This document shows positions 33,628-39,471 of a DNA stretch of 39,471 nt, piece by piece. This DNA comes from Rossellomorea vietnamensis (lineage in GTDB: Bacteria > Bacillota > Bacilli > Bacillales > Bacillaceae_B). The position numbers and the translations under genes are program-made. The notes below the pieces were generated by a model that searched no databases, was not told the origin of the DNA, and saw only the letters and a list, made by a program, of their open reading frames with translations. The stretch's first letter is position 1. Each line of letters opens with the position of its first letter. Location: NCBI RefSeq assembly GCF_008180415.1, contig NZ_VTEI01000023.1, forward strand, positions 1 to 39,471, given 5' to 3'.

Positions 33628-34413
33628 GTGTTTTATCTATCAATGTTCTTCCGGTATATTTCCCAATATATGAAAACAAGATTGCAGTACCGAACAGATC
33701 TTGTTGTTGAAATACTTTCTGACCTGCTCTTTCAAGCTGTCAATCTAGTCTTTATCCTGGTTGTTTTCGGCCACACCCAATTCTTAAGCGGCTGGACCCG
33801 GGACGAAATCATCTTCATTTATGGGTTCTTCCTTGTCCCGTTCGCCCTGTTTTCAACCTTTTTTAATATCTGGGATTTCAATGAAAGGTATATTGTGAAA
33901 GGGGAAATGGACCGGATCCTGACCCGCCCGATTCATAGTCTCTTCCAGGTCATTCTGGAGAGGATGGAGCTTGAGTCGCTGTTCGGCGTCGTGACGGGAA
34001 TCGTCATCATGGTCTATGCAGGGCAAAACCTTGGCCTCACGATAGAATGGTTGGATCCGATCCTGTTTGTGTTGTTTGTGGCAGGCGGCGCACTGGTGTA
34101 TGCAGGGATCTTTATATGTCTTGCAAGCATCGGCTTCTGGTCGGATGCGAAAACCTCCATAATGCCGATGATGTACAATATCGGTAATTACGGCAGATAC
34201 CCGGTTGATATTTATAATAACGTGATCCGGTTTGTCCTGACTTGGATACTTCCTTTTGCATTCGTCGGTGTTTATCCGGCTGCCTATTTTCTCGGCAGGG
34301 AAGAGTGGTATGTCTTTTCCTACCTGACTCCGCTGGTCGGCACAGCCTTCTTTGCAATTTCCATCTTTCTTTGGAATGAAGGGGTCAAAAGGTATCGGGG
34401 AGCAGGGAACTAA
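33628..34413 (+). CDS. ABC-2 transporter permease (second of two)
   Basis: A 261-residue membrane protein with six predicted helices (DLLFQAVNLVFILVVFG, FIYGFFLVPFALFSTFF, VVTGIVIMVYAG and others) and the family feature RPIHSLFQVILERMELE in the cytoplasmic loop. It starts with GTG 33628, after GGAGGGTGA, four bases past the previous stop, so translation is coupled. The two permeases likely form a heterodimer. Substrate unknown. Confidence 0.85.
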   Translation: MFYLSMFFRYISQYMKTRLQYRTDLVVEILSDLLFQAVNLVFILVVFGHTQFLSGWTRDEIIFIYGFFLVPFALFSTFFNIWDFNERYIVKGEMDRILTRPIHSLFQVILERMELESLFGVVTGIVIMVYAGQNLGLTIEWLDPILFVLFVAGGALVYAGIFICLASIGFWSDAKTSIMPMMYNIGNYGRYPVDIYNNVIRFVLTWILPFAFVGVYPAAYFLGREEWYVFSYLTPLVGTAFFAISIFLWNEGVKRYRGAGN

Positions 34414-34427
34414 AATGGGCTCCTAAC

Positions 34428-34460
34428 GAACATCTTCTATTTATAGAAGGTGTTTTTTTG
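34428..34460 (+). terminator. Terminator of the ABC-2 operon
   Basis: AACATCTTCTA / TAGAAGGTGTT with a TTTA loop and seven T residues. Confidence 0.85.
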
Positions 34461-34539
34461 TTTGCTCAACATGATTCGGGATGTCTATACGTAAGATGTA
34501 AGACAGGCATTTGAAAGCAATATCCAAAAGGGTTGAGGA

Positions 34540-34971
34540 ATGATGGTTTATATATTGGTAACTGCTATAGTGTTTTGTATGGTGATGAGTTTAAGGACCC
34601 TTTTTTTTCCGTCAAAATGGAGAGAAAAGCATCTCTCCATTAAGAATTTTCTTTTGTTGGGCATTTCTTATCTTGTGCTGATGCTGGGTTTTGGACTGGT
34701 CTACGTCCTTCTGGAAGTGGAAGGAATCGACCTGCTGACAGAGGGAGGAGAAGTAATTCAAGGAGATTTTCTTGATCACTTGTTCACCTGTTTATATTTC
34801 AGCGGTGTCACCCTGTTTTCTGTTGGATATGGGGATGTGACGCCTATAGGAGTGGGAAGGGGAATTGCGCTTGTTGAATCATGGCTGGGGTATACAATTC
34901 CTGCTGCATTTGTGATAAAAACGTTTTTTGTAGACGAACAGAGAGGAAAGCCTGGAAGGACAAACAGTTGA
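34540..34971 (+). CDS. Two-helix potassium channel protein
   Basis: A 143-residue membrane protein. The first helix (about 2-18) and a second (NFLLLGISYLVLMLGFGLVYVLL, about 36-58) precede the pore loop with the selectivity filter TLFSVGYGD (about 91-99) and a last helix (GYTIPAAFVIKTFF). TxxTxGYG is the potassium channel signature; here the first T is present and the fourth position is Ser. There is no RCK domain, so gating must come from elsewhere. It starts at ATG 34540, seven bases after AAAAGGG; ATG 34543 is possible. Confidence 0.8.
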   Translation: MMVYILVTAIVFCMVMSLRTLFFPSKWREKHLSIKNFLLLGISYLVLMLGFGLVYVLLEVEGIDLLTEGGEVIQGDFLDHLFTCLYFSGVTLFSVGYGDVTPIGVGRGIALVESWLGYTIPAAFVIKTFFVDEQRGKPGRTNS

Positions 34972-35026
34972 GCCTTCCATTCATTTTGGGTAAGCTAAAT
35001 GTATAAATGATAGGAGGAGGATTTAA

Positions 35027-35497
35027 ATGACAGTTGAAACAGGGAAGAAGGCCCCGCAATTTGAACTTGAAGCCAGCAATGGTGAAATGGTAAAGCTCTC
35101 TGATTATGAAGGGAAAAATATCGTGCTTTATTTTTATCCCAAGGACATGACGCCGGGATGTACCACGGAGGCATGTGATTTCAGGGACCAGCATGAGCAA
35201 TTCGAGGATCTTGATGCTGTGATCCTGGGCGTAAGTCCTGACCCGAAGAATAAACATGAGAAGTTTGTTGAGAAACATGGACTGCCTTTCCTTTTGCTGG
35301 TGGATGAAAATCATGAAGCGGCGGAAAATTATGGGGTCTGGAAGCTGAAGAAAAACTTCGGAAAAGAATACATGGGCATTGAACGGTCAACCTTCATCAT
35401 TGATAAAGAAGGCAATATCGCCAAAGAATGGAGAAAAGTGAAAGTGAAGGGCCATGTAGAAGAAGCGCTGAATTATATAAAAGAAAACCTTCAATAA
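35027..35497 (+). CDS. bcp: Bcp-type peroxiredoxin (thioredoxin-dependent)
   Basis: A 156-residue PrxQ/Bcp protein that reduces hydroperoxides with thioredoxin. Peroxidatic Cys45 and a second Cys50 in TPGCTTEACDFRD give the five-residue spacing of atypical two-Cys PrxQ. The Pro/Thr/Arg environment (RSTFIID) is present. AGGAGGAGG precedes ATG 35027. It is the B. subtilis ygaF position, close to perR, which controls peroxide-stress genes; a PerR box directly upstream was not seen. Confidence 0.93.
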   Translation: MTVETGKKAPQFELEASNGEMVKLSDYEGKNIVLYFYPKDMTPGCTTEACDFRDQHEQFEDLDAVILGVSPDPKNKHEKFVEKHGLPFLLLVDENHEAAENYGVWKLKKNFGKEYMGIERSTFIIDKEGNIAKEWRKVKVKGHVEEALNYIKENLQ

Positions 35498-35595
35498 GGC
35501 CTATTTTTTAAAAGAGGAGGCTTTTGTCCATTCACTTCCCTTCATATTACATAGATTAAAGTAGGGCATACCTCCTCAAATAAGTCTCGGATCTT

Positions 35596-35627
35596 TGACG
35601 GCTGCATAACGCGGCCGTTCTTTTTTA
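35596..35627 (+). terminator. Terminator of bcp
   Basis: ACGGC and GCCGT arms with a ten-base interior, then TTTTTT. It is 100 bp past the stop. Confidence 0.6.
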
Positions 35628-35679
35628 TGGTTCTTTTCGTAACGCTCTTTTCGAAAAGATTGTGGCTGTTGAAAAGTAA

Positions 35680-35810
35680 TGGATTTCCTCTCCAGGCGCG
35701 CGACTCCGCGGGGGGGACGTTGAGCCTCGGCTTCGCCTCCGGGGTCTCATCTGTCCCGCTAGTCCCGCAGAAGGTCGCACGCCTTCCGCTCCAATCCCCT
35801 TAAATAAAAG
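35680..35810. repeat. GC-rich imperfect palindrome, dispersed Bacillus-type element
   Basis: GCGACT at the left and AGGTCGC at the right enclose nested arms (GGGGGGGAC / GTCCCGC, GAGCCTCGG / CCTCCGGGG). The right end GCCTTCCGCTCCAATC is a string I know from dispersed repeats of Bacillaceae. It is far richer in GC than its surroundings. The AT-rich remainder of 35498-36203 carries shorter modules shared with 23714-23870, and no gene. Confidence 0.6.
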
Positions 35811-36203
35811 GGGAGGAAGAAAAAGTGTTAAATAGCAACAGTCTTAAAGAAAAGAGATTTTTTGTCAAAGTCTTTTCGTTTAGAGTGTTGCTTCCGGATA
35901 TCACAGATCCCAAGAGATTTCTCTCTAATCCAGTAAAATGGTTTTTAAAAAGATATAAAGTTTACGAATCACCCATGACTTAGTAGTCACCACCAAAAAT
36001 GAAACAAAGTCTAAAGTTTTAGTTCCTGTATAAAAAGAGCCTTTCGTAAAACTCCCTCCGTTTTGAGAAAATCCTCCATATCCAGGGGGAAATCCGGCTT
36101 TTGGGATTTTTTCCAAAGCAGCAATCTATGCAAAAACAATCTTATTCGTTCACTAAACACCCAGTTCTGCATACACTATCGCAAAAACAGGAGGTGCATT
36201 CAG

Positions 36204-36650
36204 GTGAAAGTGAATACAGCCGGAAGTTCCAATCATGCCCCTGAATCAGCTGAAATAACAAGCATTTTAAAAAACGAGAACGAGCTTTTGCAAAAACAAA
36301 ACCTGAAGTTGATGGTGGAACTAGAGGAGTTAAGGGCTCAAAATCAGATATTGCAGGAGCAGCTGGAGGCTATGGAGGAAACGGTGGATTCTCCGGTCTC
36401 TTTAAACGAACTCGTCAGTGTTTTTCAAGACTTCCTGCCTTTTGATGCCAAATCATTCGGAGAAGGGAATACCGCAATTTTGGAATCGAATTTCGCGCAG
36501 CGGATATTTGCTATTGAAGATGTAGAAAGTGAGCATATCGGTGACCTCCTGGAGGGTATCCTGGAATTGGATAAAGCAATAAATGTAGTAGAAGGGGAAG
36601 CACCCATACTACAGCTCGAGATAATAGAGGATGACGAAGAGAAGGCTTAG
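36204..36650 (+). CDS. Coiled-coil protein of unknown function
   Basis: A 148-residue acidic protein. Residues about 25-65 (ENELLQKQNLKLMVELEELR and following) form a leucine-heptad coiled coil; the C-terminal part is acidic and helical (FAIEDVESEHIGDLLEGILE). I do not recognise it. Start chosen as GTG 36204, nine bases after AGGAGGT; the frame is open further upstream to 36063 but that part reads like non-coding sequence. It has its own strong terminator and is monocistronic. Confidence 0.65.
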   Translation: MKVNTAGSSNHAPESAEITSILKNENELLQKQNLKLMVELEELRAQNQILQEQLEAMEETVDSPVSLNELVSVFQDFLPFDAKSFGEGNTAILESNFAQRIFAIEDVESEHIGDLLEGILELDKAINVVEGEAPILQLEIIEDDEEKA

Positions 36651-36747
36651 ATGAAAATAGTAAGCTATTAAGGATCAAGTAACGGATTTACTTGTAAAGC
36701 TTAACGAAGTACACTTCAGAACAAACCAGTTAAACAGCATTACACTC

Positions 36748-36786
36748 AAAAAGGCTTAGAGAGGCGATGATCTCTAAGCCTTTTTC
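36748..36786 (+). terminator. Terminator of the coiled-coil gene
   Basis: AAAAAGGCTTAGAGA / TCTCTAAGCCTTTTT, perfect over 15 bases, seven-base loop. Confidence 0.9.
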
Positions 36787-36936
36787 AATGAAAATCTGTT
36801 TAGAACAAATTTAGCGTAAATGGAAGTCGAATTGCCATCCCATCCACAGACACCCCTTTTCTAAACCATTTAATAGGAATAAGAAGAATGAAATGATAAA
36901 ATAATGATACAAAGTGCTGGAAATAGAGGTGCCATA

Positions 36937-37887
36937 ATGAAAGTATTATACACATTCCATCCACCTGAGAAATTTAAAAAAGAAATAGAAACAGAGTATC
37001 CCGGGTGCAGGTTTGAGTATTTTGAATCAATGCAAAAAGCTTCAGATTTTTTGCCTGAAGCGGAAGTAATTGTCACTTTCGGGGAAGACATGACTGACGA
37101 ACATATCAAGAAGGCTGGGAAGCTGCGCTGGATTATGGTCATGTCAGCCGGCTTGGAGTTAATGCCCTTAAAGCTGATTAAAGAAAAAGGGATTTTAGTG
37201 ACCAACGTGAAGGGCATTCATGCTATTCCGATGGCTGAGTTTGCCTTGGGCTCAATGCTTCAACATGCCAAGCAATTTCCCAGGATCAGGAAAGATATCA
37301 GTCAGGGCCTTTGGGAGAGGGAAGCTCCAAGTTCTGAATTATTCGGAAAAACCTTGCTCATCCTGGGGGCTGGTGCGATCGGAAGCGAAATCGCAAGACT
37401 GGGTAAAGCTTTCAGAATGAAGGTTTTGGGTATAAATACTAGTGGAAGCAAGAAAACCTACTTTGATGAAATGCATCCTCTTAAAGAAGTGAAGAGCATT
37501 CTCGGAACAGCTGATTATGTGATAGCTGTCCTTCCAAGCACAATGGAGACAAGGCATTTGCTGAAAAAAGAGCATTTTCAATGTATGAAGAAGTCCTCTG
37601 TATTCATAAATATAGGAAGAGGGGACTTGTTTGAAAGTTCAACTCTTATTGATGCGCTGCAGAATAACGAACTTGCTCACGCTTATCTGGATGTCTTTGA
37701 AAGGGAGCCGCTGGAAAGTGATCATCCCTTTTGGAGGATGGATAAAGTGACCATCACCCCGCATCTGTCCAGCAGGACCGAATATTACCTTCCACGTTCT
37801 TTTGATATATTTAAAAAGAACATGACAGCCTATATGAATAATGAAAATAACTATATCAACAAAATTCAGGTGGAAAGAGGGTACTGA
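36937..37887 (+). CDS. D-isomer 2-hydroxyacid dehydrogenase
   Basis: A 316-residue NAD-dependent dehydrogenase of the D-2-hydroxyacid family. The nucleotide-binding GAGAIGSEIARLG is at about 141-153; catalytic Arg in INIGRGDLF, Glu in DVFEREPL and His in ITPHLSS complete the triad. Substrate cannot be assigned: the family includes glycerate, lactate, phosphoglycerate and glyoxylate reductases. Start is ATG 36937, with AGAGGTG upstream; the frame opens earlier at 36904 without a ribosome site. It ends three bases before the PduO-type gene, so the two are likely co-transcribed. Confidence 0.88.
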   Translation: MKVLYTFHPPEKFKKEIETEYPGCRFEYFESMQKASDFLPEAEVIVTFGEDMTDEHIKKAGKLRWIMVMSAGLELMPLKLIKEKGILVTNVKGIHAIPMAEFALGSMLQHAKQFPRIRKDISQGLWEREAPSSELFGKTLLILGAGAIGSEIARLGKAFRMKVLGINTSGSKKTYFDEMHPLKEVKSILGTADYVIAVLPSTMETRHLLKKEHFQCMKKSSVFINIGRGDLFESSTLIDALQNNELAHAYLDVFEREPLESDHPFWRMDKVTITPHLSSRTEYYLPRSFDIFKKNMTAYMNNENNYINKIQVERGY

Positions 37888-37890
37888 GTT

Positions 37891-38445
37891 ATGAAAATTT
37901 ATACTAAAACTGGTGATAAAGGGACGACCTCACTTGTATACGGGCAGCGTGTTTCCAAATCAGACCGCAGAGTGGAAGCCTACGGGACCTGTGATGAAGC
38001 GAATTCTTTAATTGGCCTTGGGTTAAGCTATATTAAGAATGAGTACTTTGAAGAACGGGGGGAGTTTGAAGCGGTCTTCCATAAGATTCAAACGACCTTG
38101 TTCCATGTAGGTGCAGAGCTCGCGACACCTTCTGGGAAAGAAGTGAAATGGAAGGTGACGGAAGAGGATGTAAAGGACCTGGAATCGACGATCGATAAGT
38201 GGGACTCCGCCTTGACTCCGTTATCCAACTTCATTCTTCCCGGTGGCCATCCTGCAGGCGCGGCATTACATACTGCAAGAACGGTTGTCCGCAGGGCGGA
38301 GAGAGAGTCGGTCAGTATTGATGAAGAAGTCAATCCGCTTGTCTTATCGTATTTAAACCGTCTTTCGGATTTCCTTTTTGTTGCAGCAAGATATATCAAC
38401 AATCAACTTGGTGAAAAGGAAAAAAATCTTCACCAGGGGAATTAA
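37891..38445 (+). CDS. Cob(I)yrinic acid a,c-diamide adenosyltransferase (PduO type)
   Basis: A 184-residue PduO/YvqK-type ATP:cobalamin adenosyltransferase. It moves the adenosyl group of ATP to cob(I)alamin to give coenzyme B12. TKTGDKGTTSL (5-15) binds ATP phosphates; SDRRVEAYGTCDEANSLIG (24-42) is the signature, and RRAERE near residue 136 belongs to the active site. It lies three bases after the dehydrogenase gene. No B12 riboswitch is visible upstream. Confidence 0.92.
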   Translation: MKIYTKTGDKGTTSLVYGQRVSKSDRRVEAYGTCDEANSLIGLGLSYIKNEYFEERGEFEAVFHKIQTTLFHVGAELATPSGKEVKWKVTEEDVKDLESTIDKWDSALTPLSNFILPGGHPAGAALHTARTVVRRAERESVSIDEEVNPLVLSYLNRLSDFLFVAARYINNQLGEKEKNLHQGN

Positions 38446-38457
38446 TGAGGAGTTTTA

Positions 38458-38487
38458 TTGACAAAACCTTACCATCGTTAGTACACT
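38458..38487 (+). promoter_or_regulatory. perR promoter
   Basis: TTGACA (38458-38463), 18 bases, TACACT (38482-38487). The predicted start of transcription falls inside the PerR box. Confidence 0.6.
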
Positions 38488-38489
38488 AA

Positions 38490-38504
38490 TTATAAACATT
38501 ATAA
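38490..38504. promoter_or_regulatory. PerR box upstream of perR
   Basis: TTATAAACATTATAA agrees with the PerR consensus TTATAATNATTATAA at 13 of 14 fixed positions. It overlaps the promoter start, so PerR should repress its own gene. Confidence 0.85.
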
Positions 38505-38538
38505 AATAATAATCTTTATGGAATAGAGGTGCATGGCG

Positions 38539-38976
38539 ATGTCAGAGGTCCAATTGAAAGAAGCGATCGACACGCTGAAGGAAACTGGAGTCCGTATTAC
38601 TCCCCAACGTCATGCGATTTTGGAATACTTGATACATTCTATGGCGCACCCAACTGCTGATGATATTTATAAAGCATTAGAAGGTAAGTTCCCGAATATG
38701 AGTGTAGCGACAGTCTATAACAACCTGAGGGTCTTCAGGGAAGTGGGCTTAGTAAAAGAGTTGACTTATGGAGACGCATCCAGCCGCTTTGATTATGTGA
38801 CAACCGATCATTATCATGTAATTTGCGACGAGTGCGGAAAAATTGTCGACTTTCACTACCCGGGACTGGATGAAGTGGAACATCTCGCTTCACATGTTAC
38901 TGGTTTCAAAGTTCGCAATCATAGGATGGAGATATACGGAACCTGCGAAAACTGCAGTACGAATAAAGAGCATTAA
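38539..38976 (+). CDS. perR: PerR, peroxide-sensing repressor (Fur family)
   Basis: A 145-residue Fur-family regulator. Fe/Mn binding residues His37, Asp85, His91, His93 and Asp104 and structural zinc Cys96, Cys99, Cys136, Cys139 all fall at the same numbers as in B. subtilis PerR. Metal-catalysed oxidation of His37 and His91 by peroxide inactivates the repressor. The winged helix covers about 10-80 (RITPQRHAILEYL, SVATVYNNLRVFRE). Start is ATG 38539: eight bases after AGAGG and giving this register; ATG 38533 would sit too close to the ribosome site. Confidence 0.97.
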   Translation: MSEVQLKEAIDTLKETGVRITPQRHAILEYLIHSMAHPTADDIYKALEGKFPNMSVATVYNNLRVFREVGLVKELTYGDASSRFDYVTTDHYHVICDECGKIVDFHYPGLDEVEHLASHVTGFKVRNHRMEIYGTCENCSTNKEH

Positions 38977-39014
38977 AAAAGGAATCGCCGAATTTTCGGC
39001 GATTCCTTTTTGTT
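38975..39014 (+). terminator. Terminator of perR and insertion site of the group IIC intron
   Basis: GGAATCGCCGAA / TTCGGCGATTCC, followed by TTTTTGTT; the intron begins at the next base. Confidence 0.93.
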
Positions 39015-39471
39015 GTGCGCCTGGCATGGGTGCAATCTATAGGGTGTAAGTCCCGAACTGTGAAGGCAGAAGTAGCAGTTAGCTTAACGCAAGGGTGTCC
39101 ATGGTGACGTGGAATCTGAAGGAAGCGAGCGGCAAACCTCCGGTCTGAGGAACACGAACTTCATAAGAGGCTAGTATTGTTGGACGAGTTTTCAACACAA
39201 AACAAAGTCCTTTCTGCCGAAAGCAATACAAAGTAAATGAAGCAGATAGGTGGAGGGAAAGATTGTACTTTTACCCAGGGAGGTCTGACTGATAAGCCGA
39301 GCACACTCGGTAACCTATTTAATGATAAATAGCTGAACAGTCAGAAGTCAGCAGAAGTCATAGTACCAATGGTATCTAGAGCCATTGGGAAGGACTGAAT
39401 CAATTAAGGAGAATCAGCACTTGGCGTACGTGTTGCTTGATGAAGCAGAAACATTATCCTTCCTAATGGAG
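39015..39471 (+). mobile_element. Group IIC intron, 5' part (right edge of window)
   Basis: Starts GTGCGCC, the group II 5' end, and continues with domain I text such as GGCATGGGTGCAATCTATAG, TCCCGAACTGTGAAGGCAG and GGAACACGAACTTCATA, which agrees with my memory of the Oceanobacillus iheyensis IIC intron. It sits directly after the perR terminator, the known target of class IIC introns. A frame with TTG 39421 behind AAGGAG (39407) is the likely start of the intron protein, or ATG 39466. The element runs out of the window. Confidence 0.9.
39421..39471 (+). CDS. ltrA: Start of the intron-encoded protein (partial)
   Basis: The frame from TTG 39421 reads AYVLLDEAETLSFLME and continues past the edge; AAGGAG is nine bases upstream. 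ATG 39466 in the same frame is the alternative start. With only 17 codons the call rests on its place in intron domain IV. Confidence 0.45.
   Translation, partial: MAYVLLDEAETLSFLME

Noticed and set aside
36063..36203. Upstream extension of the coiled-coil gene
   Set aside because: The added residues read like non-coding sequence and the ribosome site fits GTG 36204.
36651..36936. B12 riboswitch before the dehydrogenase and PduO genes
   Set aside because: No B12-box or matching architecture was seen.

Overview
This window comes from a low-to-mid GC, spore-forming member of the Bacillaceae. Evidence: spore genes sspE, sspK and a YpzG-like gene; many GTG/TTG starts behind strong AGGAGG ribosome binding sites; and synteny, from memory, with the Bacillus subtilis yfhD-recX-yfhH-sspK-yfhJ-yfhP-mutY-yfhS-fabL-sspE-ygaB-ygaC-ygaD-ygaE-gsaB-bcp-perR segment. 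Genus is not resolved; a marine or soil Bacillus-like lineage is plausible.

Layout. 1-277: 3' end of a group IIC intron (maturase C-terminus plus domains V/VI). 487-1741: a SAM methyltransferase, then yfhD and yfhE on the minus strand. 1804-3611: yfhF and recX, divergent. 3612-4322: no gene, a degenerate ~51-bp hairpin repeat array. 4323-7532: an SDR gene, yfhH, a YpzG-like gene and sspK, yfhJ, yfhP. 7643-10758: a conserved unknown, mutY, yfhS, fabL, sspE. 10861-11976: 21 tandem 52-53 bp hairpin units. 12151-15205: ygaB, ntdP (ygaC), ygaD exporter. 15667-21372: oligopeptide transporter operon in the order ATPase-ATPase-binding protein-permease-permease (as in B. subtilis app). 21495-23633: a four-unit 52-bp repeat, a gene remnant, fosB, a small membrane-anchored unknown and a nonsense-interrupted Nif3-like gene, probably an accessory patch. 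24014-31601 (minus strand): ygaE, an orphan glutamate synthase large subunit with a consensus cre site and a good promoter upstream, and gsaB. 31780-34413: a three-gene ABC-2 transporter. 34540-38976: a two-helix potassium channel, bcp peroxiredoxin, a GC-rich dispersed palindrome, a coiled-coil unknown, a 2-hydroxyacid dehydrogenase, a PduO-type cobalamin adenosyltransferase, and perR with a near-perfect PerR box. 39015-39471: 5' end of a second group IIC intron copy, exactly behind the perR terminator.

How it works together. Most genes are housekeeping: DNA repair (recX, mutY), fatty acid synthesis (fabL), nucleotide hygiene (ntdP), peroxide stress (bcp, perR), porphyrin and cobalamin chemistry (gsaB, PduO), and spore proteins. 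The unusual content is between genes: at four places the gaps are filled by repeat arrays with unrelated sequences but nearly the same 51-53 bp period, three of them built from clear hairpins. Both edges of the window lie inside the same intron family, which suggests the sequence was broken at repeats.
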